From an uncultured Collinsella sp. (GTDB taxonomy: Bacteria > Actinomycetota > Coriobacteriia > Coriobacteriales > Coriobacteriaceae), in assembly GCA_900541795.1 (NCBI GenBank), contig UQLC01000005.1:1-64000 (forward strand): a DNA stretch of 64,000 nucleotides, written 5' to 3'. Made by a program: the position numbers and the translations under genes. Below, piece by piece: positions 18,401 through 27,480 of the stretch; position 1 is the stretch's first letter; every line of letters begins with the position of its first letter. Under the pieces are notes generated by a model. It saw only the letters and a program-made list of their open reading frames with translations. It was not told where the DNA came from and ran no database searches.

Positions 18401-18431
18401 CTTGGTTTTCCCAATCGTTAATGGCGTCCAT
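15423..18431 (-). CDS. ebgA: GH2 beta-galactosidase, EbgA type
   Basis: The 1002-aa cytoplasmic glycoside hydrolase family 2 protein hydrolyses beta-galactosides such as lactose. Domains in order: N-terminal jelly-roll sugar-binding domain (about 40-215), Ig-like domain (220-310), TIM barrel (310-600), second Ig-like domain and the large C-terminal beta-sandwich (730-1000). The acid/base Glu435 lies in MWSMGNESGYG and the nucleophile Glu497 in INCEYGHSMGN. No signal peptide is seen. AAGGAG precedes the ATG at 18431. It is co-transcribed with ebgC and controlled by three LacI-type operators upstream. Confidence 0.95.
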   Translation of the reverse strand: MDAINDWENQALTHRNRLAPHAYFMGYETADLAATYSRELSRGFVQLSGSWQFRLFEGPAAVSNEALCTYKPEWDHVEVPHLWQVDGYGNLAYTDEGFPFPVDQPFVPSDDPTGVYQRIVKLPAVPAGAREIIRFDGIESYGELYVNGKFIGMTKGSRLSAEFDVTDALVEGDNLFAVKVLQYSDGSYIEDQDMWWASGIFRDVYLMQRPAAHLVDFRFRTHREGDAALITLDTVAEGASRVVYTLSDGQNVVATGECVDGHAECSVADAHFWNPEDPFLYDLTLEVYDGGEISEYVPHRQGLAEVTVEGNHIYLNGTYFKMHGVNRHDHDDHKGRAVGLERMRRDLELMKQHNINAVRTSHYANDPRFYELCDEYGIMLVAETDMESHGFENIGNIALVTDDPAWEPAYVDRVERLVMQERNHACIIMWSMGNESGYGCNIRAMYAKAHELDGRPVHYEEDRNADTVDVISTMYSRVSQMNDFGEHPFPKPRINCEYGHSMGNGPGGLSEYQEVFDRWDCIQGQFIWEWCDHGLAAVTEDGVAYDMYGGDNGDYPNNSNFCIDGMVFPWQQPSPGLTEYGQVICPVRMAYDAEAGELTVTNKRWFTTLEDVCLSAETLVDGDVVCRKTLMPGAVAPGESVQLPLVIREAAVGETLLTVHAYTMAAHAWCEPMFQLGASQFAIANHPAPAIAAPTRPELTVEETEQEIRIRSLNGELTFSKVNGTVSEWKASGRDVMTSGPQVGFWHPLVDNHAQEYDSLWKDNFIDVMQTSTRNVSWKQDDNAVVVTVSQRIAPPVRAFGMRVELVYTVLPSGRVDLKVSGEPYGDYSDIIPRIGISFEVPGCDRAVEWYGHGPGENYPDSLRANPVGHYRTTVDDMFTPYVMPQDCANREGTRWVALRSSHGDGLVVTRPSDAASNPFSFSAWPYSCEAIDNAKHVYDLVPGDTVTVNINDQLLGLGSNSWGSEVLDSYRTRFESFSFEVSLRPLTSADLAQALAPIKEA

Positions 18432-18467
18432 GGTGATGCTCCTTCGTCATCGTAGTGCTTCTTTGTG

Positions 18468-18564
18468 CAACCGGTTGTCCTTATCTTACGGGCGGTACAA
18501 AAATCTGTGCAACCGGTTGTCCGCCGAACGGTCGATTTTGTCGGATTAACGGTGCAACCGGTTG
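18468..18564 (-). promoter_or_regulatory. ebg promoter with three identical LacI-type operators
   Basis: The palindrome CAACCGGTTG (in TGCAACCGGTTGT) occurs at 18468-18477, 18510-18519 and 18555-18564, with centres 42 and 45 bp apart. On the minus strand a -35 TTGCAC (18507-18512, overlapping the middle operator) and a -10 TAAGAT (18483-18488) are spaced 18 bp. The first operator follows the -10. This layout suits repression with DNA looping by the divergent LacI protein. The rest of the 376-bp gap to that gene shows no further clear signal. Confidence 0.9.
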
Positions 18565-18807
18565 TACAACCATGCTACTTATGTCACCCTAAGCTTAGGT
18601 GCACAGCACGGGGCATCGTTCTTGAACTCACAGGCAACTGTCGCGCCTGCCTATGTCTCGCCCATACATGCCGTGCTCAGTCGCAGTTTGATTGCAAAAC
18701 GACACCGGTCACCGGATACCATGGACGCCGTTCACGCGCGCTATAGTTATCTGTATCCGCATTAGCCTTTATCGATAGCCCACCGACCCAATTGCACAGG
18801 AGACGCC

Positions 18808-19824
18808 ATGACCCAACCAGCACGCACCGCACCCACGCTTGCCGAGGTTGCTGAAGCTGCCGGTGTTTCGCGCTCCACGGCATCGCGTGCCCTCAACGAC
18901 TCCCCCCGCATTAGCGAGGAAACTAAAAAGCGCGTCCGCGCGGCGGCGAAAAAGGTTAACTTCGTTCCCAACGCACGCGGCCGGGCGCTCGCCGTCGGAC
19001 GCACGGAAATTATCGCCGTACTGGTTACCGAGCCTTTGAGCGAGCTGTTTAGCGATCCCACCTACAGTGAGTTTTTAAGCGGCATTACCGAGGAACTTTC
19101 GGAGTCGTCTTACTTGCCCGTGATCTTGCAGGCATCTTCCTCGCATGAGCGCAACCGCGCACGCGAGCATTTTGAGCGCCGCTCGTTTGACGCCGCCATC
19201 GACGTCTCGCCCTACAAGGGCAGTGAGCTGCTCGAGGTGCTGCGCGAGCTGGGCGTACCCACTGTGTTATGCGGCCAGCTCGAGGGCCATCCCTATCGCG
19301 ACGTGTTCTCGACGGTCTACTCCGACGACGAAGAGGGCGGACGCTTTGCGGCGCTCGCTATGAAAGATCGCGGACGCAAGGACATCGTTGCCGTGCTGGG
19401 GCCGCAGGATAACCCCGCCGTCATCGACCGCCTTCGCGGCTACCGTGCAATTTTGGGCGAAAGCCTTCCGGATGAAAATGTCATCTATACCGGATGGAGC
19501 AGCGGAGACGGCTACCAAGCCACGCGGCGGTTGCTCGCGCGCGAAATACATGCCGACGGCGTGCTATGCGGATCGGACCGTATCGCAACCGGCGTTATCG
19601 CCGCATTCAACGAAGCAGGAATTAGCGTACCCAAAGACGTTTCGGTCGTGGGCTTCGATGACCACGAGGTCGCAGCTCGCAGCGTCCCCGCGTTGACGAC
19701 CATTCGTCAGCCGCTTCGCGAGGAAGGCCGCATGGCCGCAGGCATTGCGCTCGATATGATCAATGGCGCCGTGCCCACCACCACCGTCATGCACATGCAG
19801 CTCGTTCAGAGAGACTCACTGTAG
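18808..19824 (+). CDS. LacI-family regulator of the ebg genes
   Basis: The 338-aa product has a canonical LacI helix-turn-helix (TLAEVAEAAGVSRSTASRALND, about residues 10-31), a hinge helix (NARGRALAVGRT) and a PBP-like sugar-binding domain ending in VPALTTIRQPLREEGRMAAG. It is transcribed divergently from ebgA. The operators CAACCGGTTG lie between, closer to ebgA. An RBS-like GGAGAC precedes the ATG. It is probably a repressor released by a galactoside (inference from position and family). Confidence 0.92.
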   Translation: MTQPARTAPTLAEVAEAAGVSRSTASRALNDSPRISEETKKRVRAAAKKVNFVPNARGRALAVGRTEIIAVLVTEPLSELFSDPTYSEFLSGITEELSESSYLPVILQASSSHERNRAREHFERRSFDAAIDVSPYKGSELLEVLRELGVPTVLCGQLEGHPYRDVFSTVYSDDEEGGRFAALAMKDRGRKDIVAVLGPQDNPAVIDRLRGYRAILGESLPDENVIYTGWSSGDGYQATRRLLAREIHADGVLCGSDRIATGVIAAFNEAGISVPKDVSVVGFDDHEVAARSVPALTTIRQPLREEGRMAAGIALDMINGAVPTTTVMHMQLVQRDSL

Positions 19825-19829
19825 GAAAC

Positions 19830-19972
19830 TGGGCCGGGCTTTCCGCTAGGCTGCTTTAGCGGAAAGCCCGACCCATTCCGAACGCCGATTCTGGGATGTA
19901 CTTTCCGCCAGAAGCTCAACCGGAAAGTGCGACCCGTTATTTGGCTGGATTCTGGGTCGCAGTTTCCGCGAC
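19830..19972. repeat. Cluster of related hairpin words after the LacI gene
   Basis: A 19-bp stem (19830-19848 with 19857-19875, one wobble) around GGGCTTTCCGCTA / TAGCGGAAAGCCC has an 8-nt loop and lies just after the LacI stop. Two further imperfect copies of the word GATTCTGGG..TTTCCGC follow at 19887 and 19948, 61 bp apart. The first stem may act as a terminator, but it has no T-run. Confidence 0.5.
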
Positions 19973-20011
19973 GCCCGGTCATCCCAAGCCCTCACAATCT
20001 CGGCGCATAAA

Positions 20012-20044
20012 AAACGAGGAAAGGCACACGTCCTTCCCTCGTTG
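20012..20044 (-). terminator. aspS terminator
   Basis: An ACGAGGGAAGGACG-type stem with TTTTTT following on the minus strand (arms about 20014-20025 and 20032-20043) lies about 25 bp after the aspS stop codon. Confidence 0.88.
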
Positions 20045-20066
20045 CAAGCAATATGTAGCCGCTCGC

Positions 20067-21854
<1,788 letters not shown>

Positions 21855-22110
21855 ACCAGTGATCCTCCTTTATGGATCTGTGCCGCCCCGTGTCGTTCCG
21901 GGCGGCGTCGTACAGATTTGCCCAGCCTGCGTAAACCGCGCAGCCAGACATGGCGTTCTATCTTATCGCACCCGCGTCGATGTGCCGCGGAAAAGTAGTT
22001 CTCGCCCAAAGACTTGACGGAGACGAAACAATTGACGCGGCCTGGCCGTCGCCCAAGCGCGCGGCGTGCGACAATGTGCCCCAATACAACCGCACTCGGA
22101 AAGGCCCGTC

Positions 22111-22746
22111 ATGACCGCACGCCTCATCGTTATGGATATCGACTCCACGCTCATCAACCAGGAGGTCATCGACCTGTTGGGCGAGGAGGCCGGCGTGGGC
22201 GAGCAGGTAGCGCAGATCACCGAGCGCGCCATGCGCGGCGAGCTCGACTTTAAGCAGGCGCTCGAGGAACGCGTGGGGCTGCTTGCCGGCTTGGATGAGA
22301 GCGTATTCGAGCGCACCTTTGAGCGCGTGACGTTTACCCCCGGCGCGCTGGAGCTTGTGCGCTCGGCACACAGCAAGGGCTGGAAGGTCGGCGTGGTAAG
22401 CGGCGGCTTTCACGAGGTCGCCGACAAGATCGTGGCCGCCGCGGGCATCGACTTTTGCCTCGCTAACCGCCTGGAGGTCGTGGACGGCAAGCTCACCGGT
22501 AAGCTGGCGGCAGACATCGTGACCAAGGAGTCCAAGCTCATCCAGCTGCTGGATTGGGCGGTTGAGTGCGGTGTCGACATGGCCCACACCGTCGCGATCG
22601 GCGACGGCGCCAACGACATCCCCATGATTCAGGCCGCGGGCACGGGCATCGCGTTTTGCGCCAAGCCCAAGACGCGCGAGGCCGCCCCGTTTGCCATCGA
22701 CGAGCGCAACCTGATGCTCGCCATGGACATCATCCTGCGCGACTAG
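22111..22746 (+). CDS. serB: Phosphoserine phosphatase-like HAD hydrolase
   Basis: The 211-aa HAD-superfamily protein matches the SerB catalytic domain. Motif I DIDSTLINQE (Asp nucleophile at residue 8) is followed by motif II VVSGGFHEV and motif IV GDGANDIPMIQAAG. It lacks the extra N-terminal regulatory domain of E. coli SerB, as many short SerB proteins do. Expected reaction: L-phosphoserine to serine, the last step of serine synthesis. Start 22111 is set by GGAAAGG just before the ATG. It lies divergent from aspS and 114 bp before larB. Confidence 0.9.
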   Translation: MTARLIVMDIDSTLINQEVIDLLGEEAGVGEQVAQITERAMRGELDFKQALEERVGLLAGLDESVFERTFERVTFTPGALELVRSAHSKGWKVGVVSGGFHEVADKIVAAAGIDFCLANRLEVVDGKLTGKLAADIVTKESKLIQLLDWAVECGVDMAHTVAIGDGANDIPMIQAAGTGIAFCAKPKTREAAPFAIDERNLMLAMDIILRD

Positions 22747-22782
22747 CCGATCCGTCTAACAATTGAATCAGTCTGTCCTATA

Positions 22783-22816
22783 GTTTCCGAACAATTTTGT
22801 CTTAGTGTTCGGAAAC
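22783..22816. promoter_or_regulatory. 11-bp inverted repeat upstream of larB
   Basis: Arms GTTTCCGAACA (22783-22793) and TGTTCGGAAAC (22806-22816) are perfect complements with a 12-bp AT-rich spacer, ending 44 bp before the larB start. The position suits an operator over the larB promoter. The TetR-type protein encoded after larC is one candidate regulator. The same sequence is not seen upstream of larA. Confidence 0.55.
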
Positions 22817-22860
22817 ATACCCTTTGAGTGCTAGACTTTGCGCCGTCGAAGGGAACATAT

Positions 22861-23643
22861 ATGGATAAGCGAGATCTTGAGCAGTTGCTGAGCGATGTTG
22901 CCGGCGGAGCAGTCGCCCCAGCAGACGCCCTCACGCGCATCCAGACGGCGCCAACCGCCGATCTGGGTTTTGCGCAGCTCGATCTTTCGCGCGGGGTGCG
23001 CCAGGGAGCCGGCGAGGTTGTCTACGGTGCCGGTAAAACCGCCGAGCAGATTGCCGCCATTATCGAAGCGCTGCACGATGCCGGCCAGGAGCGCATCCTG
23101 GTCACGCGCCTGGACGCCGAAAAGGCAGACCGCACCTCGGAGCTCCTCGACAACGGCATCGACCTGGGATATGTCCCGGACGCACAGCTCGCCCTCGTGG
23201 GAGGCAAGCCCTCCCCTACCGGCAACGGACGCATCGTCGTCGCCTGCGCCGGCACGAGCGACCTGCCCGTCGCCGAGGAAGCCGCATTGACGGCCGAGTT
23301 CTATGGCAACGAGGTCGACCGCCTCTACGACGTGGGTGTCGCCGGCCTACACCGTCTGCTCGCGCATGCCGAGGAGCTTGCCCAGGCGCAGGTGGTCATC
23401 GCCATCGCCGGCATGGAGGGCGCGCTGGCGAGCGTTATCGGCGGTCTGGTGAGCTGTCCGGTCATCGCCGTTCCCACCAGCGTTGGCTACGGCGCAAGTT
23501 TTGGTGGCGTAGCTGCACTGCTCGCCATGCTCAACTCCTGTGCCAGCGGCGTTTCGGTCGTCAATATCGACAACGGCTTTGGCGCCGCTTACCAGGCAAG
23601 TCTTATCAATCATCTGAGCGCCGGCACACCCCGCGCCCGCTAA
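22861..23643 (+). CDS. larB: LarB, nickel-pincer cofactor synthase subunit
   Basis: The 260-aa protein matches LarB, which carboxylates and hydrolyses nicotinic acid adenine dinucleotide to start the Ni-pincer nucleotide cofactor of lactate racemase. The N-terminal helical part is followed by a PurE (AIR carboxylase)-like domain. Visible are VVACAGTSDLPVAEEAA (residues ~132-148), AGMEGALASVIGGL and PVIAVPTSVGYGASFGG. The ATG at 22861 follows GAAGGGAAC. It heads a plus-strand larB-larC-tetR operon with 10 bp between larB and larC. Confidence 0.94.
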   Translation: MDKRDLEQLLSDVAGGAVAPADALTRIQTAPTADLGFAQLDLSRGVRQGAGEVVYGAGKTAEQIAAIIEALHDAGQERILVTRLDAEKADRTSELLDNGIDLGYVPDAQLALVGGKPSPTGNGRIVVACAGTSDLPVAEEAALTAEFYGNEVDRLYDVGVAGLHRLLAHAEELAQAQVVIAIAGMEGALASVIGGLVSCPVIAVPTSVGYGASFGGVAALLAMLNSCASGVSVVNIDNGFGAAYQASLINHLSAGTPRAR

Positions 23644-23653
23644 GGAGCATTCC

Positions 23654-24571
23654 ATGTCCAATCATCAGCACACGCTTATCATCGACGGCACCTCGGGCAT
23701 CAGCGGCGATATGACCGTCGCGGCCCTGCTCGACCTGGGCGCCAGCGAGGAGCACCTGCGCGAACAGCTCGCCACACTGCCGGTCGACGGCTTTACGATC
23801 GCCGTCACGCGCGTAAACAAGCATGGCATCGACGCCTGCGATTTCGACGTTCAGCTGGCAGAAGAGCTCGAGAACCACGACCACGACATGGCCTGGCTCT
23901 ACGGCAACGAAGCAGCTGCCGAGCACACGCACGAGCATGAGCACCACCATCATGATCATGGCGAACACGAACACGAGCACTGCCACGAGCATGACCATGA
24001 GGGCCACGCCCATGAGCACGAGGATCATCACCACACCCACCACCATCATCACCGCTCGCTAGCCGACGTCACCGCCATCATCGATGGCTCGCAGCTATGC
24101 GATGGCGCCAAGCGTCGTGCCCTCGCCATTTTTTCCGTACTCGCTGCTGCCGAGGCCAAGGCTCACGGCAAAACGCCCGAGACCGTCATGTTCCACGAGG
24201 TAGGCGCCATCGATTCCATCGTCGACGTCTGCTCGGTCGCCATCTGCCTCGATGACCTGGGTATCGAGGATATTGTTGTCGAGTCGCTCTCCGAGGGTCA
24301 CGGCACCATCCACTGTGCCCACGGCCTTATGCCCATCCCGGTGCCCGCCGTCGTCAACCTATGCCAAGCAGGCAATATCGCCCTCACGCCTGCACCGGTC
24401 GCCGGCGAGCTCGTGACGCCCACGGGCGCCGCCATCGTCGCCGCACTGCGTACGACCGAGCACCTGCCAGCCCGCTACCACATCGAAGCCGTCGGCTACG
24501 GCGCCGGCAAGCGCCCCTACGAGGGCTGCTCCGGCACGCTCCGTTGTCTGCTCGTTCACGTGGATGCATAG
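23654..24571 (+). CDS. larC: LarC N-terminal domain protein with His-rich insert (LarC2 part absent)
   Basis: The 305-aa product matches the first domain of LarC, the Ni-insertase for the lactate racemase cofactor: DGTSGISGDM (11-20), FHEVGAIDSIVDVCSVA and GYGAGKRPYEG near the end. A strongly His-rich stretch at residues 91-133 probably binds nickel. Typical LarC is about 400+ aa, and in Lactiplantibacillus plantarum it is made by ribosomal frameshift of larC1/larC2. Here the frame stops after the first domain, and the next gene (tetR) begins 2 bp later, so no LarC2 is encoded in any frame here. Either LarC2 lies elsewhere or the protein works without it. Confidence 0.88.
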   Translation: MSNHQHTLIIDGTSGISGDMTVAALLDLGASEEHLREQLATLPVDGFTIAVTRVNKHGIDACDFDVQLAEELENHDHDMAWLYGNEAAAEHTHEHEHHHHDHGEHEHEHCHEHDHEGHAHEHEDHHHTHHHHHRSLADVTAIIDGSQLCDGAKRRALAIFSVLAAAEAKAHGKTPETVMFHEVGAIDSIVDVCSVAICLDDLGIEDIVVESLSEGHGTIHCAHGLMPIPVPAVVNLCQAGNIALTPAPVAGELVTPTGAAIVAALRTTEHLPARYHIEAVGYGAGKRPYEGCSGTLRCLLVHVDA

Positions 24572-24573
24572 CC

Positions 24574-25113
24574 ATGGATGCCCGCAAAGAAAAAAGCCGC
24601 GCTGCCATCGTCGCGGCGTTCTCCGAGCTGCTACGCGAAGAGGACTACGGCAAGATTACCGTCGGCGACATCATCGCGCGCGCTCACGTAGGCCGCGCGA
24701 CATTCTACGGCCTCTTTAAGAGCAAAGACGACCTACTGTCCGAGCTCGTGAGCGACATCTGCACCCACGCCCTCGACGACGATGGCACACCGCTCGACGA
24801 CCCACTCGTGCAGGTCGAGCATATCCTCAACAACCTCTGGGAACGCCGTCAGGGCGTTCGAGCCCTCGTAGCCGGCGCCGGCTCCCGCGTCTTCGCCGAC
24901 TGTCTCCGCAAGACCATCATGTCACGCGCAGCCGAAACCGTCCCCGCCGACCCCGCAGGCCCCGCCGGCACCATGGACCGCAGCTTCCTACTACACCACA
25001 TAGCCTCAAGCTTCGTAGCCACCATCCAATGGTGGGCCTGGCACAACTTTCAAGTAGACAAAGCCGACGTAGCCAAAGACTACTTATCGGCCATAAAACC
25101 CCTCTTCAACTAA
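24574..25113 (+). CDS. TetR/AcrR-family regulator
   Basis: The 179-aa protein has an N-terminal TetR helix-turn-helix (AAFSELLREEDYGKITVGDIIARAHVGRATFYGLFKSKDDLL) and a helical ligand domain with little family-level similarity. The ATG at 24574 lies 2 bp after the larC stop, so it is probably translated with larBC. It may regulate the lar genes. It stands between the two halves of the cluster, but ligand and targets are unknown. Confidence 0.82.
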   Translation: MDARKEKSRAAIVAAFSELLREEDYGKITVGDIIARAHVGRATFYGLFKSKDDLLSELVSDICTHALDDDGTPLDDPLVQVEHILNNLWERRQGVRALVAGAGSRVFADCLRKTIMSRAAETVPADPAGPAGTMDRSFLLHHIASSFVATIQWWAWHNFQVDKADVAKDYLSAIKPLFN

Positions 25114-25280
25114 GTAAGAACATCATCCCAAAGCATCGCCCCAACCCAGGGCGCCACGCATCCCAAAGTGTCACTCGCGCTTCACCGCCCCCAACAGCAA
25201 CAAGCCCCTCCCATCCAAATCCAAATTCAGATTTATATGTTGGGCTGCTTGTTCCAACGCGGCCAAGATCCCGCAGCTGT

Positions 25281-25395
25281 CCGCATGGGGTAACTTCCCA
25301 GCGCATTCCGCAGGACGAAAGAACCCCCGCCGCACGAAGTGCGCAGCGGGGGTTCTTTCATGTCCGAGGACGCGCTGGGAAGTTACCCCATGCGG
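25281..25395. repeat. Long hairpin element, copy 1 (structured, covarying)
   Basis: The outer arms (25281-25304 with 25372-25395) are a perfect 24-bp inverted repeat. The inner arms (25317-25330 with 25346-25359) are a perfect 14-bp repeat, capped by CGCACGAAGTGCG. Between outer and inner stems lie the unpaired words ATTCCGCAGGAC and ATGTCCGAGGAC, shared with copy 2 at 27752-27878. It fills the 308-bp convergent gap between tetR and the aquaporin gene. It ends 27 bp after the latter's stop, so it may end transcription, though no T-run follows. The rest of the gap (25114-25280) shows no clear feature. Confidence 0.8.
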
Positions 25396-25421
25396 CCAGC
25401 GGACAACTATGTAGCCTCAGA

Positions 25422-26153
25422 CTAGAACATGCCCAAGAAACCGTGCACAAACAGCGCGGCCAGAGCGGCACCGATAAACGGTGCGATGCCAGGAACGAGC
25501 AGGCCGTACTTCCAGTTGTTGTCAGCCTTGTTCTTAATCGGCAGCACCTGATAGGCCATGCGAGGACCAAGGTCACGAGCCTGGTTCATGGCGAAGCCGG
25601 TGATGCCGCCCATGCCCATGCCAACAGCCCAAACGATCAGACCGACGCAGATGGCGAGCATCAAAACGTTCTCGCCGGCGCGGCTAGCGGCAGCAAGGAT
25701 GGCGCTGATGAACACAAAGGTGCAGATGGCCTCGCAGAAGAAGTTGCGAGCATAGTTCGTGCCCTCGGTAGTAGGGTTGGTCGAGAAGATGTTGCGCTGG
25801 GCAATAGGGTCGACGACGCCCTCGGAAGCCTTGAACTCATCGGCATACATCAACCACGCGATCACGGCACCCGCAAAGCCGCCGAGCATATCGGCAATCA
25901 TGAAGGGGATGCAGCTGCTCCACGGCACCAGGCCTACGATGCACTGGGCAAGCACCATGGCGGGGTTCATGCACACGGCGCCGCCAAAGACAAACAGGCA
26001 GACCGAGATGCCAAAAGACCAGGTGGTGATGGCAAACATGTGACCGGAGCCCTGATACTTGGTGCCCTTGAGCACGGTATCGCAGTGCACGCCCACGCCA
26101 AAGATGATCATGAGGGCCGTTGCGCCGAATTCGCAGAGGAGTTTGGTAAGCAT
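25422..26153 (-). CDS. larD: LarD-like aquaporin (MIP family lactate channel)
   Basis: The 243-aa MIP-family membrane protein has six hydrophobic segments. The first pore motif is intact (CMNPAMVLA). The second reads AMNQARDLGPR, so the usual NPA is NQA. It sits 49 bp after larA on the same strand. In lactobacilli the aquaglyceroporin LarD, encoded with the lactate racemase genes, carries lactic acid, so lactate is the likely solute here. Classic glycerol facilitator function cannot be excluded. Confidence 0.85.
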   Translation of the reverse strand: MLTKLLCEFGATALMIIFGVGVHCDTVLKGTKYQGSGHMFAITTWSFGISVCLFVFGGAVCMNPAMVLAQCIVGLVPWSSCIPFMIADMLGGFAGAVIAWLMYADEFKASEGVVDPIAQRNIFSTNPTTEGTNYARNFFCEAICTFVFISAILAAASRAGENVLMLAICVGLIVWAVGMGMGGITGFAMNQARDLGPRMAYQVLPIKNKADNNWKYGLLVPGIAPFIGAALAALFVHGFLGMF

Positions 26154-26202
26154 AAAACCTTATCTTTCTTGTCGGTTATAAACGATTCGTTTAGGCCGCG
26201 TA

Positions 26203-27480
26203 CTAGTGCTGAGCGACGACAACGCCCAGGCCATCGGGAATGACGGCCACCTTGGCATCGGCACCCTTCATCTCAAAGGCGAGCTTGAGCGCCTCATCGA
26301 GGGTGTTGACCGGCGTCATGTGCATATCCTTGATCATCTGGTGATCGCACAGGTCGGTGACCATGATCACAGGGTGATGCGCCAGGATGCGGGCAAAGAT
26401 CTGGCTCGTCCACTGGTCGGGCAGGGTCTCGTCCTTAGGACGGTCGATGCAGGCACGCTCAAACTCCGCCGGATCGTTGTCGGCGATGTTGTGATAGAAG
26501 CCCTCGCCACCGTGGCCGTCGGCACAACCGGCGACGTCGATGATCACGCCGCCCTCGGGAAGCGTGGCCTCGGCAGAGCACATGCCCTTCACGGCCTGAT
26601 AGATGTTCTGGTCGAGCGGGTAGCCGCCGTTGGTGGTGATGGCGATCTCGCACTCGACGGGCTCAACGCCGGCAAGGCTCTTCACGAACTCGCAGCCAGC
26701 CTCGTGTGCCTTATGGATGTCGCCTGCAAAGGAGCCGATAACCTCATGCTTGCCGTTGAGCACCACGTTGAGCACAAAGGCAAGGTGAGCCATCTCGGCA
26801 GCGGCAAACATGTCCTCGCTCACGTGGTTGTGGCACAGGTTGCCGGCACGCGAATGGGAATCGTTCACAAACTGACCGTTGTGGTTGTACATGATGGTCT
26901 TGTAGCTGGCGATGCCAGGCAAGACGGACTTGCGGCTACCAGAGAAACCGGCAAAGAAGTGCGGCTCAATAAAGCCCTCGGCAAGCAGCAGATCGCAATC
27001 GGCGGCAATCTTGTTGATGATGCACTCGCCACCAGAAGGCAGGGTGCCGATCTTTTTCATCATGCTGTCGTCAGTCGCGACGTGCATAACGATTTCCTCG
27101 TTGGCAACGATCTCCTCGCCGTACTTGTTGACGAGTTCCTCATGCGTCGACGGACGATGCATACCCGTAGCAACCAAAATGCGCACGCGAGCCTCGGGCG
27201 CAGCGGAATGGATGTGATGCAGCAGAATAGGCATCGTCACACGCGAGGGAACGGGACGCGTATGATCGGAGCTAATAATGACAATATCCTTCTTGCCAGC
27301 ACAAAGCTCCTCGAGCGACGGCGAGCCATAAGGGTTGGCAAGCGACTCCTCTACCAGCTCTTCCTGCGATTTCGTGGTCTTAAACTCGTTTTGATGACCT
27401 TCCATCACACCCGCGAAGTTCTTATCCTCGAGCTCCAGATGCAACGTCTTGTGGTCAAACGGCAGTTCACATTCAAACAA
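26203..27480 (-). CDS. larA: Lactate racemase LarA
   Basis: The 425-aa protein matches LarA, which interconverts D- and L-lactate using the Ni-pincer cofactor. The residues known from the L. plantarum enzyme fall at the same numbers: His108 in ATGMHRP, His174 in IEPHFFAGFSG and Lys184 in GSRKSVLPG, the Lys that carries the cofactor. Length is normal. It heads a minus-strand larA-larD pair. Cofactor genes larB and larC lie 2-4 kb away on the other strand, and larE is not in the window. A related 2-hydroxyacid epimerase activity is possible, but the lar context favours lactate. Confidence 0.93.
   Translation of the reverse strand: MFECELPFDHKTLHLELEDKNFAGVMEGHQNEFKTTKSQEELVEESLANPYGSPSLEELCAGKKDIVIISSDHTRPVPSRVTMPILLHHIHSAAPEARVRILVATGMHRPSTHEELVNKYGEEIVANEEIVMHVATDDSMMKKIGTLPSGGECIINKIAADCDLLLAEGFIEPHFFAGFSGSRKSVLPGIASYKTIMYNHNGQFVNDSHSRAGNLCHNHVSEDMFAAAEMAHLAFVLNVVLNGKHEVIGSFAGDIHKAHEAGCEFVKSLAGVEPVECEIAITTNGGYPLDQNIYQAVKGMCSAEATLPEGGVIIDVAGCADGHGGEGFYHNIADNDPAEFERACIDRPKDETLPDQWTSQIFARILAHHPVIMVTDLCDHQMIKDMHMTPVNTLDEALKLAFEMKGADAKVAVIPDGLGVVVAQH

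Noticed and set aside
13806..18455. Plus-strand open frame of about 1549 codons opposite ebgC and ebgA
   Set aside because: It lies antisense to a clear GH2 enzyme and shows no domain, RBS or sensible composition; it arises from codon bias in GC-rich DNA.
21855..22110. T-box or other riboswitch leader before aspS (also looked before hisS and serS)
   Set aside because: No GGTGGNACCGCG-type antiterminator motif or specifier stem was found upstream of any of the three synthetase genes.
24540..24700. Programmed frameshift joining larC to a LarC2 domain
   Set aside because: No frame after the larC stop encodes LarC2-like sequence; the DNA there encodes a TetR protein.
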